Below are positions 54,097 to 62,537 of a DNA stretch of 64,000 nucleotides, piece after piece. The DNA comes from CAZWLY01 sp964634465 (GTDB lineage Bacteria > Desulfobacterota > Desulfarculia > G963662305), in NCBI GenBank assembly GCA_964634465.1, contig CAZWLY010000001.1, forward strand, positions 310,001 to 374,000, in the 5' to 3' direction. The translations under genes were made by a program, and so were the position numbers. Each line of letters opens with the position of its first letter. The first letter of the stretch is position 1. A model generated the notes under the pieces. It was given only the letters and a program-made list of their open reading frames with translations. It was not told the DNA's origin and ran no database searches.

Positions 54097-54709
54097 TGAG
54101 CGCCTCCTCCTGCGCCGTTCGATCGGAGTGGGCCGAGCCTATCCCGTTGCAGGCTTATCGCTCCGGCGGGATGTCGGCCGGACGGGGTAGAGCGGCGTCC
54201 TTGGCGGAGACGATCGGCTCGCGCACCGACTCCTCGGCGGCCGAATCGGAATCAGACCACACCCCCGGCCCCGTCCTCGGAGCGATAGCAGGCTTGGCAT
54301 TTGTAATGGAACAGGGCCGTTGTTCAAAAAACCGGGGCTGGATGATCGACGCGCCGTCCAGTTCGCTCCGTTCTACCTTCATTTTCCCGCTCGCCCTACA
54401 GAATGCGGATCGACCCTCCTCGTCGGACCGCCCGGTGGCCGCTTTATGGTAGCATTATTGAACCAGATTGAAAATTCCGTTTCACCCGCAAGCCCGGCCA
54501 AGCGCCCGCTTCCCGCAGCACGGCGGGCGAACGGACAGTCCCGCCCGCCGGTCGATTAAGACGGCTGTCGGGGACGGGTTAAGATCATTCGCTGTCACGA
54601 GACGCCGAGCGAGGCGGGTCGAGTCGGGCTGTTGTCGATTGTCGTTAGATTTCGGGGGCAACAAGTTGGCGACCCGACCGAGCCGGGTCGCTAACTTATT
54701 GAAATAATT
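54097..54709. other. Intergenic region between the polysaccharide island and tRNA-Sec
   Basis: This 613-base gap holds no gene I can defend. Minus-strand frames of 60-110 codons exist but have no domain and low-complexity composition. The promoter of the fifth AsnB gene should lie here. One strong hairpin occurs next to the tRNA (listed separately). A short zinc-ribbon-like string (HYKCQACYRS, minus, about 54270-54310) is bracketed by in-frame TGA codons and is not called. Confidence 0.5.
54663..54697 (-). terminator. Strong hairpin downstream of tRNA-Sec, candidate terminator
   Basis: Arms AAGTTGGCGACCCG (54663-54676) and CGGGTCGCTAACTT (54684-54697) pair over 14 positions with one G-T wobble and a 7-base loop. 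It lies 13 bases beyond the 3' end of the selenocysteine tRNA. On the minus strand only TTG-rich bases follow rather than a full T-run, so it is an imperfect intrinsic terminator. Confidence 0.5.
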
Positions 54710-54807
54710 TGGCGGAAGTGCACGGGAATCGAACCCGCCAGGGACGCTCTTCACGCCCCTCACCGGATTTGAAGTCCGGGAGCCCCACCAGTGAGCTATC
54801 CACTTCC
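54710..54807 (-). tRNA. selC: tRNA-Sec (anticodon UCA), CCA encoded
   Basis: On the minus strand the 98-base gene starts GGAAGTGG at 54807 and ends CACTTCC-G-CCA at 54710. The anticodon loop CTTCAAA has UCA at 54770-54772, which reads UGA. The long variable arm (GGGGCG/GCGTCCC) and the T arm GCGGG-TTCGATT-CCCGT are as in bacterial selenocysteine tRNAs. Seven acceptor pairs are clear; the eighth position is a G-G mismatch, whereas eight pairs are usual. Its presence implies that the organism makes selenoproteins and has selA, selB and selD elsewhere; none is seen in the window. Confidence 0.95.
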
Positions 54808-54817
54808 GCAAGGTTTT

Positions 54818-54846
54818 TGTCTACCAGAGGGCGGTTGGGCTGTCAA
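54818..54846 (-). promoter_or_regulatory. Promoter of tRNA-Sec
   Basis: A perfect -35 TTGACA (54846-54841) is followed by a 17-base spacer and TAGACA (54823-54818) as a -10. Transcription would begin about 54811, only a few bases before the mature 5' end of the tRNA at 54807. Confidence 0.55.
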
Positions 54847-54972
54847 CCTGGAGCTGGTGTATCGTCTCAGAATCAGGGGCATTGTTTCGAGCCGCCGCTT
54901 CGATCTTGGCGAGCGCCGGCGCCGCTTGTTGGCGCCAGGGTCCCGAGGCGTAGGTGAACCCGGAATCCGTCC

Positions 54973-56010
54973 TCAAGCCCGCATCGTCTCACTGACCTCA
55001 GCCAGCAACTCCAGGATGCGCTCGGCCGTCTCCAACTCGAGGGAGCCCATGCCGCAGGCGGGGGTGAGCAGCGACTGCTCGATGATGGTGTGCCGGTTTA
55101 TTCCCTTGTGGGCCAGGCTGGTGATGAGTCGGTCGAGCTTCAGGGCCAGCTTGTCCGCCGTCTCGTCGCCGGAAAAGGCCAGGGTCGGTACGATCCCCCA
55201 GGCCAAGACGCCGCCGCGCTCCAGAAAGGCGTGGATCTGTTTGGGGTAGAGCAGGAAGCCTTCGCCGTAATCGTGGGCGTCGAAGTTGACCACGTCCAGC
55301 TCCAGGGACAACGGCAGCGACCAGTCGGTGTTACCGCAGACGTGGATGCCGGCCAGGCCGCCGGCTTCGTGAATGGCCCCTACGGAGAGGCTCAAAAGCT
55401 CGGCCGCCGCTTCGCGCTCCAGGGGCATGAAGGCCGAGCCAAAGCCGGTCAGGGCCGGCTCGTCGAGGAAGATCAGCCCCCTCTCGGGCGTCTCGGTGAA
55501 GTTGGCCGCCTGCCAGCCGCCCTTGAGTCCCAACCCCCGGGCGAAGGCCTGGCTCAACTCGTCGTCGTGGATGACCGCCCGGCCGCCCGGGTCCTGGCAG
55601 GCCAGGGAGAAGGTCACCGGCCCGGCGACATGGCCCTTGAGGCGCGCCACCTTTCCCGGCTCGGAAGCCGCCCGGTCGTTGAGGGCGAAGTAGCCCGGCG
55701 CCGTTTCGGGCGTGAGGGCGAAACGGTCGTGCTCGCCGGCCATGTCGGCCGTGTAGAACTCGGTCAGCGCCTTGGCCCGGTCGGCCTCGGGGTCGATCGT
55801 GACCCGCCGTTCGTCGAGATCGATCTTGACCGCCGGCAGGCCGGGCGCGGCCTGGACGACCATGTCCTCCCAGGGGCTCCTGGCCGAGAGCTGGGGCCAG
55901 AAGGGGATTTCGGGCAGGCGGGCGAGAATCAGGTCCACCGCCCGGTCCGGGTCGTCCATCGGCAGGGTGCCGATGCCGGTGGCGATGAGGGTCGGCTTCC
56001 AGTCGGACAT
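54973..56010 (-). CDS. MetE/uroporphyrinogen-decarboxylase-like protein
   Basis: The 345-residue protein has the barrel pattern of the cobalamin-independent methionine synthase C-terminal domain/UROD superfamily. It has IATGIGTLPMDDP at the start, LKGHVAGPVTFSLAC, GLIFLDEPALTGFGS, and GIHVCGNTDWSLPL, where His and Cys are placed like zinc or substrate ligands. Members shorter than full MetE occur in many anaerobes and may act as corrinoid-linked methyltransferases. ATG 56010 is preferred because the protein begins directly with the conserved strand and starts 8 bases after the YihY-family stop; an upstream extension would overlap that gene. It ends the ftsB-efp operon. Confidence 0.78.
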   Translation of the reverse strand: MSDWKPTLIATGIGTLPMDDPDRAVDLILARLPEIPFWPQLSARSPWEDMVVQAAPGLPAVKIDLDERRVTIDPEADRAKALTEFYTADMAGEHDRFALTPETAPGYFALNDRAASEPGKVARLKGHVAGPVTFSLACQDPGGRAVIHDDELSQAFARGLGLKGGWQAANFTETPERGLIFLDEPALTGFGSAFMPLEREAAAELLSLSVGAIHEAGGLAGIHVCGNTDWSLPLSLELDVVNFDAHDYGEGFLLYPKQIHAFLERGGVLAWGIVPTLAFSGDETADKLALKLDRLITSLAHKGINRHTIIEQSLLTPACGMGSLELETAERILELLAEVSETMRA

Positions 56011-56018
56011 GGTGACGG

Positions 56019-56894
56019 TTAACCCTTCATTCGGCGGTAGGCGGCGATGAACTCCGCCGCCAGTAAGACTAGACACATAGCAAAATAAATCCACAAGATC
56101 AAAACGATCAACGCCGTCAGGGAACCGTAGACGACGCCGTAGGTGGGGTTGGGCACGATGACCAGACCGAAGAGCCACTTGGCTACGGCCCAACCGGCGG
56201 TGCACACCACCGCCCCGGCCAGGGCCTGGGGGTAGGTCACCTTGACCGCCGGCACGATGCGGTAGAGCAGGACCAGCACTCCGATCAGTAGCAGATAGGG
56301 CAGGGCGGTCATCCCGGCTTCGACCACGAATCGCTGGACGACGGTCAGGGCCGGCAGATACTTTTCGGCCGGTATCCGGCCTAGGGCGGTGAAGGCCGTC
56401 GACAGGAAAAGCGAGAGGATCAGAATGATTCCGCTGGCCGGGAAGACGGCGAAGGACAGGAGCTTGGTCTTGATGAAGGACCGGTTGCGATGGGACTCGA
56501 AGACGGCGTTGAGGGCGTAGTCCAGACTGTCGAAGACCAGCGAGCCGATCCAGATCATGAACACCACGCCGATGACGCCGTGGAGGCCGGACCCGACGCT
56601 GATCTTGGCCACCTCGCCCATGAGAATCTCGGAGTAATAGGGGATGGCGTTTTCCAGAAACGTCTGGATGGTCTGGTGGATCCTCTCCGAATGGCCGATC
56701 ACCCGGCCGGCCAGCGAGACGACGATGAAGAAGAACGGAATCAGCGACAGGATGGCGAAGAAGGCCACCGAGGCGGCCAGGTTCAATCCGCCGTGGCGGA
56801 AAAAGTTCTTGAAGGCTTCGGCGGTGAGGCGGGTGAGCACGGCCAGGCGTTCGCCTGCCTGCGACCGGAATCCAGCCGGGCCCACTGCCGCCAT
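56019..56894 (-). CDS. YihY/UPF0761 family inner-membrane protein
   Basis: The 291-residue protein has six or so transmembrane helices. Its N-terminus, FFRHGGLNLAASVAFFAILSLIPFFFIVV, is characteristic of the YihY (formerly ribonuclease BN) family, as is the central FDSLDYALNAVF and the closing GSLTALIVLILWIYFAMCLVLLAAEF. The family name ribonuclease BN is historical; an export or membrane role is more likely but unproven. It lies one base after efp (TGAGATG), so the two are translationally coupled. Confidence 0.88.
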   Translation of the reverse strand: MAAVGPAGFRSQAGERLAVLTRLTAEAFKNFFRHGGLNLAASVAFFAILSLIPFFFIVVSLAGRVIGHSERIHQTIQTFLENAIPYYSEILMGEVAKISVGSGLHGVIGVVFMIWIGSLVFDSLDYALNAVFESHRNRSFIKTKLLSFAVFPASGIILILSLFLSTAFTALGRIPAEKYLPALTVVQRFVVEAGMTALPYLLLIGVLVLLYRIVPAVKVTYPQALAGAVVCTAGWAVAKWLFGLVIVPNPTYGVVYGSLTALIVLILWIYFAMCLVLLAAEFIAAYRRMKG

Positions 56895-56895
56895 C

Positions 56896-57456
56896 TCATT
56901 TCACCCGTTCGACGTACTCCCCGGTCCGGCTGTCGATCTTGACCATGTCGCCGGCGTTGATGAACAGCGGCACCTGGACCACCGCCCCGGTCTCCAGGGT
57001 GGCCGGCTTGGTCCCGCCCGAGGCGGTGTCGCCCTTGACGCCGGGTTCGGTCTCGGCCACCTCCAGCTCGACGAAGATGGGCAGCTCGATGTCGATCGGC
57101 CGGCCGTTGTGGTAGAGGACCTTGATCGTCGCGTTCTCCTGGAGGAAGCGGGCCGCCTCGCCGACGGTCTCCTCGCTCATGATGATGTCCTCATAGCTGG
57201 TCATATCCATGAAGTGGTATCCGTCGGCGTCCTTGTAGGTGTACTGCATCTCTTTTTCTTCCAGGTCGGGCGCTTTGACCTTCTCGCCCGAGCGGAAGGT
57301 CTGCTCCAGCACCCGGCCGGTGGCCAGGCTTTTGAGCTTGGTCCTGATGAAGGCGCCGCCCTTGCCGGGCTTGACGTGCTGGAACTCGACCATCAAGAAC
57401 GGCTCGCCGTCGAGTTCGATTCTCAAACCTCTCCTGAATTGGCTGGTATCGATCAC
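56896..57456 (-). CDS. efp: Elongation factor P
   Basis: The 186-residue protein is a full-length elongation factor P, which helps ribosomes through polyproline stretches. It shows the three OB-like domains; domain I has VKPGKGGAF with the lysine (K32) that is the usual site of lysylation. The C-terminal domain reads FINAGDMVKIDSRTGEYVERVK, the family ending. The start is GTG at 57456: AAGGAG lies eight bases upstream, whereas the earlier TTG (57462) is only two bases from it. No epmA, epmB or other modification gene is in the window. Confidence 0.96.
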   Translation of the reverse strand: MIDTSQFRRGLRIELDGEPFLMVEFQHVKPGKGGAFIRTKLKSLATGRVLEQTFRSGEKVKAPDLEEKEMQYTYKDADGYHFMDMTSYEDIIMSEETVGEAARFLQENATIKVLYHNGRPIDIELPIFVELEVAETEPGVKGDTASGGTKPATLETGAVVQVPLFINAGDMVKIDSRTGEYVERVK

Positions 57457-57507
57457 CTGCAAGACTCCTTGATTTTATTATTGTCTCCTGGCGCGGGCCG
57501 CTGGAGT

Positions 57508-58290
57508 TCAGACCTCGGCGGCGGCCGAGCGGGCCCGGACGTTGTCGCGCCACCGGGTCAGAATATCGAGCAAGCGGGCCTTGGCCCCGGCGGCGGGCGG
57601 CGCGGGAGGCGGCTCTTCCCCCAGAGCCTTGAGCTTGGCCCGGATGGCCTTGTTGGTCGGGTCCTTGGCCAAGAGGCGCTGGTAGACCTGGGCCGCCGCC
57701 TCGGGCAGACCCTGGCTCAAGTACAGATCGGCCAGGGTCGGGCTGGCCAGATCGACCTCGGTCCGGCCGGGTCGATCGGCTCGACCCGCCTCCTCCCCGG
57801 TCTCGAGGGAGGCGGCCGGGACTTCGTCCATTTCGGCCGGCCCAAACGACTCGGCCTCCAGTTCGGCCTCCAACTCGGCCAAGGCGTCCAGGTCGGGCAG
57901 ATCGGGCAGGTCGTCCGGCTCGGGCAGGTCGTCCGCTTGGGCCGGCTCGGGAATCGGGGCCTTGTCCATGGACAATTGCCAGCCCAGATCGTCCAGCCGT
58001 CCCAGATACTCGGTGGTCCGCTCCGCCTCCCGCTGGGCCGAGGAAAAGGCCTCTCTGGCCTCCTCCAGCCGGCCGTCGGCCATCAAGGCTTCGATCAGGG
58101 CCACCCGGCCGGCCAGCATGTCGGGGTGGTGGGCCACGCCCCGGCGGCAGACCTCGACCGCCTCGCCGGGCCGGCCGTCTTCGATCAGGGCCTGGGCCAG
58201 TTCGACGAAGACCGGGGCCTGGGGGTCCAACTCCAGGACGGTCCTGAAAATCTCGATCTTGGTCTTGAGCACCAGACCCGGATCAGCCAT
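57508..58290 (-). CDS. Tetratricopeptide repeat protein
   Basis: The 260-residue protein has TPR-like helical pairs in its first 100 residues (FVELAQALIEDGRPGEAVEV; RVALIEALMADGRLEEAREA) and a third near residue 185 (LADLYLSQGLPEAAAQVYQ). Between them is an acidic, proline-rich stretch (about residues 118-175). No signal peptide or membrane helix is seen, so it probably acts in the cytoplasm as a scaffold. It overlaps the ftsB-like gene by 8 bases and precedes efp, suggesting a common operon. Confidence 0.75.
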   Translation of the reverse strand: MADPGLVLKTKIEIFRTVLELDPQAPVFVELAQALIEDGRPGEAVEVCRRGVAHHPDMLAGRVALIEALMADGRLEEAREAFSSAQREAERTTEYLGRLDDLGWQLSMDKAPIPEPAQADDLPEPDDLPDLPDLDALAELEAELEAESFGPAEMDEVPAASLETGEEAGRADRPGRTEVDLASPTLADLYLSQGLPEAAAQVYQRLLAKDPTNKAIRAKLKALGEEPPPAPPAAGAKARLLDILTRWRDNVRARSAAAEV

Positions 58291-58606
58291 CCGGCCGCTC
58301 CTCGCCGGCTCCGACCGCCCGGGAATCGAACCGATAGATCAGCTCGCCGGGCTTGGCCAGACCCAACTCCTCCCGGGCCACGGCTTCCACGGCCTGGGGG
58401 TCGGTCTTGAGCCGCTCGATTTCGGCCAGCAGCTCTTGGTTGCGTCGATTGATGGTCGCTTTCTCCTCCTGAAGTGCGTCCCGCTCGGCGCTCAAACGGA
58501 CCAGATCGACCAGACCGTGCCTGGCCAGGGTCACGAAAGCGCCCAACGCGATAATCGCCACCAGGGCGATCAACAAACCTGTCGAACCGCGGCCGTCGTC
58601 GTTCAT
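58283..58606 (-). CDS. ftsB: FtsB/DivIC-like septum formation protein
   Basis: The 107-residue product has a short cytoplasmic N-terminus, one transmembrane helix (GLLIALVAIIALGAFVTLA), and then a coiled coil (SAERDALQEEKATINRRNQELLAEI compressed in residues 40-65). It ends EAVAREELGLAKPGELIYRF, the typical FtsB/DivIC tail. These bitopic proteins bind FtsL and FtsQ at the division site. ATG 58606 follows GGTGGAAAG and gives a normal topology; longer starts do not. It heads the operon and shares a divergent promoter region with the cytochrome gene. Confidence 0.86.
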   Translation of the reverse strand: MNDDGRGSTGLLIALVAIIALGAFVTLARHGLVDLVRLSAERDALQEEKATINRRNQELLAEIERLKTDPQAVEAVAREELGLAKPGELIYRFDSRAVGAGEERPDG

Positions 58607-58627
58607 TATCTTTCCACCCAGACCCAT

Positions 58628-58657
58628 TTTATCCCAGTTTTTAACGGCCTGTGTCAA
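58628..58657 (-). promoter_or_regulatory. Promoter of the ftsB-TPR-efp operon
   Basis: TTGACA (58657-58652), an 18-base spacer and GATAAA (58633-58628) lie 22-51 bases before the ATG at 58606. The transcript would have a leader of about 15 bases including the ribosome binding site. Confidence 0.5.
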
Positions 58658-58680
58658 GTCGTTGTTGGCCGGACCCGACA

Positions 58681-58710
58681 TTGACCTTGACACACAAGGC
58701 AGACTATTAT
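58681..58710 (+). promoter_or_regulatory. Promoter of the tetraheme cytochrome gene
   Basis: TTGACC (58681-58686), an 18-base spacer and TATTAT (58705-58710) precede the cytochrome ATG at 58773. An overlapping TTGACA (58687-58692) with a 15-base spacer to TATATC (58708-58713) is a second possibility. The site lies about 20 bases from the oppositely directed ftsB promoter. Confidence 0.5.
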
Positions 58711-58772
58711 ATCCAATAACAGCGGTTGTCATTCACTCTGATGTGACTCTTAATCTGGGGGAGCGCAGCACA

Positions 58773-59207
58773 ATGAAACGGACATTAGTGGTTTTGATCA
58801 CCGTGGTCACTGTTGCGTTTGCTTTCGCCCTGGCCGGGGCGCAGATGACCAAGAGCGGTGAAGTCCCCGACGCCTTTATCATCGAAACCAAGAACATGAA
58901 GCCCAAGGACCTCAAGCCGGGGGTGGGCTTCTCCCATAAGAAGCACTCCGTCGATTACAAGATAAGCTGCACCGAGTGCCACCATAACTACAAAGACGGC
59001 AAGAACGTTTGGAAAGAGGGCGACAAGGTCGAGAAGTGCATCACTTGCCACGACATGAAGAAGAAAAAAGGCAAGGCCCCGAAGTACAAAATCGCGATGC
59101 ACAAAGACTGCCAGGGTTGCCACAAGAAACTGAAAAAGGCCAAGAAGCCCACCGGCCCGTCCAAGAAGTGCAACCAGTGCCACACCGGCAAGCTGCCCAA
59201 GAAGTAA
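58773..59207 (+). CDS. Tetraheme class III cytochrome c (c3-like)
   Basis: The 144-residue product has a signal peptide (MKRTLVVLITVVTVAFAFALAGA) and four CxxCH heme sites: CTECH, CITCH, CQGCH and CNQCH. Additional histidines before the first site (FSHKKHSVDY) and after it can serve as axial ligands, as in class III cytochromes. These periplasmic electron carriers link hydrogenases, formate dehydrogenases and sulfate-reduction enzymes in Desulfobacterota. The product is very lysine-rich, giving a strongly basic protein. ATG 58773 is chosen because the signal peptide begins there, after GGGGGAG. An intrinsic terminator follows. Confidence 0.9.
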   Translation: MKRTLVVLITVVTVAFAFALAGAQMTKSGEVPDAFIIETKNMKPKDLKPGVGFSHKKHSVDYKISCTECHHNYKDGKNVWKEGDKVEKCITCHDMKKKKGKAPKYKIAMHKDCQGCHKKLKKAKKPTGPSKKCNQCHTGKLPKK

Positions 59208-59228
59208 GATAGGACGCCGAAATCACTT

Positions 59229-59259
59229 GCGGCCCCCTCGACCGAGGGGGCCGCTTTTT
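59229..59259 (+). terminator. Intrinsic terminator after the cytochrome c gene
   Basis: A perfect 10-bp GC stem, GCGGCCCCCT (59229-59238) with AGGGGGCCGC (59245-59254), has a 6-base loop and is followed by TTTTT (59255-59259). It stands 22 bases after the cytochrome stop codon. Confidence 0.92.
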
Positions 59260-59472
59260 CATGGGGACGACGTTTCTTGGCGTCGCGACCCGCGGTGAAA
59301 GATCGGGTTCCGGCCGCCCCCGCCGGGGACGAGTGTTCCCACCGGGGTCGATCACCTCTCCCAGAATGAAACGACTCGGCGCGAAGGGGGCGGATGGGGC
59401 AGGGGGTCAAGGGGCAGACCATCGACAACGCCGCCCACGGCCATTACCGGACCCCGGACGGCGCACGGCGTT

Positions 59473-60015
59473 TCAGACCAGTTTCCGGCCCAGTTCATAC
59501 CCTCGCTTGAGCGCTTTGAGGTTGGCGGCCAGCGTCTGGGCCGGCACGTTGCCGTGGAGCGATTTTTCGAGGGCGGCCAGCGTCACCAGGCCGGAGATGG
59601 CGGCCAGCGCGCCGAGCATGATGATGTTGGCGAAGAGCGCCTTCCCGAACTCGTCCTCGGCGATGCGGGTCGCCTCGATGGGAAAGACGTTCTCGATCCC
59701 TTCGGGCAGGCGGCCGACAAGGGTCGAGTCGATGATGACCAGGCACTTTTCCGGGTCCAGATCTTGGCCGTACTTGTCCATGGCCGGCTGGGACATGACC
59801 ACCAGGGCGTCGACGCCGACCGGCTTGATGTAGTCGATGGCCGTATCCGAGATGACCACCTCGGAGCGACAGGCCCCGCCCCTGGCCTCCGGCCCGTAGC
59901 TCTGGGTCTGGGCGACCTCTTTGTCGTCGTGGAGGCCGGCGGCGAGGGTGAGCAACAGGGCCGCCTTGATCACGCCCTGGCCGCCGAAGCCGGCGAATCT
60001 GACCTCACGCCGCAT
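59473..60015 (-). CDS. korC: 2-oxoacid:ferredoxin oxidoreductase gamma subunit
   Basis: The 180-residue product matches the gamma subunit (POR_N gamma type): VRFAGFGGQGVIKAALLLTLAAG at the N-terminus (typical FxGxGGQGV), QSYGPEARGGACRSEVVIS, and ALVVMSQPAMDKY. It completes a KorA/KorB/KorD/KorC complex that oxidises a 2-oxoacid, most likely 2-oxoglutarate, with CoA and reduces ferredoxin; in anaerobes it can also run in the reductive direction. It overlaps the ferredoxin subunit gene by 11 bases. Confidence 0.92.
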   Translation of the reverse strand: MRREVRFAGFGGQGVIKAALLLTLAAGLHDDKEVAQTQSYGPEARGGACRSEVVISDTAIDYIKPVGVDALVVMSQPAMDKYGQDLDPEKCLVIIDSTLVGRLPEGIENVFPIEATRIAEDEFGKALFANIIMLGALAAISGLVTLAALEKSLHGNVPAQTLAANLKALKRGYELGRKLV

Positions 60016-60223
60016 CGTCGATCACCTCCACGGTGACGGCCATGTCCGGGCAGATCATCTCGCAGGTCAAACAACCGACGCAGTCCTCGGCTCGAACCGG
60101 CTCAGGTGTCAAGTAACCCTTCTCGTTGCGCGACGCCGACGGCTCCCAGACGCTCTTGGGACATATCTCGATGCAAAGTCGGCAGCCCTTGCAGACGGCC
60201 TTGTCGATGGTGATCCTGGTCAA
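60005..60223 (-). CDS. korD: 2-oxoacid:ferredoxin oxidoreductase delta subunit, 2[4Fe-4S] ferredoxin (5' end at assembly gap)
   Basis: The reading frame gives a 72-residue ferredoxin with two [4Fe-4S] sites: CKGCRLCIEICP and CVGCLTCEMICP. It passes electrons from the catalytic subunits. The best visible start is TTG at 60223, giving a normal ferredoxin N-terminus (TRITIDKAVCKGC). Immediately upstream the sequence turns into a 32-base C run and an N gap, so the true start and the intergenic space to korB are uncertain. Confidence 0.85.
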   Translation of the reverse strand: MTRITIDKAVCKGCRLCIEICPKSVWEPSASRNEKGYLTPEPVRAEDCVGCLTCEMICPDMAVTVEVIDDAA

Positions 60224-60417
<194 letters not shown>

Positions 60418-61221
60418 CCGGTCGATGAGGGCATAGACGCTCTCGGTCAACTCCGGCCGACTTTCTTCCTCGAACAGCCGTCCGATCACGAATTTGCCAG
60501 TCAATTCAGATGGGTCCATCTTCTCCGCCCTGGCCTTGGGCACGGCGGCGTCGGTTATGCGCTTCAGCAGTTTGGCCGGATCGGCGACGCCGTGCATGTA
60601 GCGACCGGCCTGGGTCGGGCACTGGACCATGACCTCGATGAAGGCGAAGCCACGATGGGTCAGGCCTTCCTTGACCGCCTTGGTCAGGCCGCGCGGGTGG
60701 GCGCTGGTCCAGCGGGCGACGTAACTCGCCCCGCAGGTCTTGGCTAGCTCGCAGGCGTCCACGCTCGGCTCCAGGTTGCCGTGGGGCGAGGTTTGGGTCC
60801 GCGCCTCACGCGGCGTCGATGGCGCGACCTGGCCGCCGGTCATGCCGTAGATCTGGTTGTTCATCATGATCACGGTCAGGTCGATGTTGCGCCGGGCGGC
60901 GTGGAGGAAGTGGTTGCCGCCGATGGCCAGGCAGTCGCCGTCGCCGGTGAAGACGACGACCTTTCGATCCGGGGCGGCCAACTTCAACCCGGTGGCCACG
61001 GCCAGGGCCCGGCCGTGGAGGGTGTGCAGGGTGTCGGTATCGACAAAGACCGGCGTCCAGCCCGAGCAGCCGATTCCGCCGACCAGGGCCAGTCGGTCGA
61101 AGACGTCCAGCTCGTCCACCGCCCGGAGAAATGAGTTCAACACCGTGCCGTGGCCGCAGCCGGGGCAGAAGATGGTCGGAAGCGCCTTCCGGCGCAGGTA
61201 TTTCTCGGCCAGGGGATTCAT
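60418..61221 (-). CDS. korB: 2-oxoacid:ferredoxin oxidoreductase beta subunit (3' end lost in assembly gap)
   Basis: The product begins MNPLAEKYLRRKALPTIFCPGCGHG. The CPGCGHG segment and the thiamine-diphosphate motif GDGDCLAIGGNHFLHAARRN, followed by NNQIYGMTGGQ, identify the TPP-binding beta subunit of the 2-oxoglutarate/2-oxoacid:ferredoxin oxidoreductase. About 268 residues are readable, to ESVYALID, after which the frame runs into poly-G, so the C-terminus is probably missing or nearly complete. ATG 61221 is preferred; an upstream start would add 22 non-conserved residues. It follows korA by 81 bases. Confidence 0.92.
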
Positions 61222-61302
61222 GGTCTTGAGCTGGAATCTCCTTTGGTTGGGTTGACTCTCATCGAGGCCGGGCGGACGTCGCCTCAAAGGTGCACCGCCG
61301 GC

Positions 61303-62430
61303 TCAACCCATCGCCTCGAGAATCTCCTCCGGGGTGTGGAGCGCTCCGCCCAGCTTGGGCAACGAGATTACCTCGGCCCGGCCGCAGACCAGACGCTCGA
61401 CCTCGCGGTTGATCTTGCCGATGTTCATCTCGGGCACGATCACCCCTTTGGCCGAACCGACAAGGTTTCTTACGGCCTCATCCGGAAACGGCCACAAGAT
61501 GCGCGGCTTGATGAAGCCGACCTTCAGGCCCTTTTCCCGGGCCAGTTTGACGGCGTGGAGGGCCGAGCGGGCCACCGAGCCGTAGGCCAGGACGATCGTC
61601 TCGGCGTCGTCGATGAAGGCCGTCTGAAGATCGGTCAGTTCCTCGGCGTGGTCGGTGATCTTTCGACACAGACGCCTCACCAGCTCGGCCGAGGCGGCCA
61701 TGTCGCCGCCCTTGCGATTGCCGGATTCGTCGTGGAGTTGGCCGTCCACCAAAACCTTGTAGCCTTGCCCCACGGCCGGCATGCCGTCCAGAAGGCCGTC
61801 CGCCTCGGCTCGGTACATCAGGTAATCATCGGGCCGGGCTTTGGGCGGCCGGCGGGGCGTCACGTTCAGCTCGGCCGGGATCCGCAGCTTTTCCCGGGTG
61901 TGGCCGACGATCTCGTCGGAGAGGACGATGACCGGGACCCTGAACCGCTCGGCCAGGTTGAAGGCTTTGACGGTCAACTCGAAAGCCTCCTGGACCGAGG
62001 CCGGAGTGAGGGCGATGAGCTCGTAGTCGCCGTGGGAGCCGTACTTGGCCTGCATCACGTCCTGGGCGGCCGAGAGGGTCGGCTGACCGGTGGACGGCCC
62101 GCCTCGCTGGACGTTGATGATGACGCACGGCGTCTCGGTCTCGGCGGCGTGGCCGATCCCCTCTTGCATCAGCGAGAAGCCCGGTCCGGAGGTGGCCGTG
62201 CAGGCCTTCATCCCGCCCCAGGCCGCGCCGATGACGGCGGCCAGGGAGGCGATCTCGTCCTCCATCTGGATGAACACCCCCCGGTTCCTGGGCAGGTCGC
62301 GGGCCATCAGCTCGGCGATCTCCGAAGCCGGGGTGATCGGGTAGCCGGCAAAGAACCGGCAGCCGGCGGCGATGGCCCCCTTGACGCAGGCTTCGTTGCC
62401 CTGGACGATGACCACCTCTTCGGTGCTCAA
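61303..62430 (-). CDS. korA: 2-oxoacid:ferredoxin oxidoreductase alpha subunit
   Basis: The 375-residue product has VQGNEACVKGAIAAGCRFFAGYPITPASEI, the pyruvate/2-oxoglutarate ferredoxin oxidoreductase alpha signature, plus TSGPGFSLMQEG and QRGGPSTGQPT. The subunit binds the 2-oxoacid with korB. TTG 62430, preceded by AAGGACGA, gives the usual N-terminus STEEVVIVQGNEA; TTG 62469 would add 13 residues without a well-spaced ribosome site. It is the first gene of the kor cluster. Confidence 0.93.
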   Translation of the reverse strand: MSTEEVVIVQGNEACVKGAIAAGCRFFAGYPITPASEIAELMARDLPRNRGVFIQMEDEIASLAAVIGAAWGGMKACTATSGPGFSLMQEGIGHAAETETPCVIINVQRGGPSTGQPTLSAAQDVMQAKYGSHGDYELIALTPASVQEAFELTVKAFNLAERFRVPVIVLSDEIVGHTREKLRIPAELNVTPRRPPKARPDDYLMYRAEADGLLDGMPAVGQGYKVLVDGQLHDESGNRKGGDMAASAELVRRLCRKITDHAEELTDLQTAFIDDAETIVLAYGSVARSALHAVKLAREKGLKVGFIKPRILWPFPDEAVRNLVGSAKGVIVPEMNIGKINREVERLVCGRAEVISLPKLGGALHTPEEILEAMG

Positions 62431-62474
62431 CGGTCGTCCTTTTTTCGATCCCGTTTCCAACACAAACAACCGCC

Positions 62475-62494
62475 TATGTTGTATTTACTACATA
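62475..62494 (-). promoter_or_regulatory. Imperfect palindrome upstream of korA, candidate operator
   Basis: TATGTTGTA-TT-TACTACATA forms a 9-bp dyad with one mismatch, located between the predicted transcription start and korA. Its size and position fit a dimeric repressor site; no regulator is identified. Confidence 0.35.
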
Positions 62495-62508
62495 CCATGA
62501 ATAACTAT

Positions 62509-62537
62509 CTACTATCAGCGCCGGTTGGGTATGTCAA
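62509..62537 (-). promoter_or_regulatory. Promoter of the kor cluster
   Basis: TTGACA (62537-62532), a 17-base spacer and TAGTAG (62514-62509) precede korA by about 80 bases. The -10 matches the consensus at only three positions, so the call rests mainly on the perfect -35. Confidence 0.4.

Noticed and set aside
54252..54326. Minus-strand string HYKCQACYRS with in-frame TGA codons on both sides, near the tRNA-Sec gene
   Set aside because: Only 23 residues lie between the TGA codons, no start or SECIS-like hairpin is evident, and the frame has no recognisable continuation, so neither a selenoprotein nor a zinc-ribbon gene can be supported.
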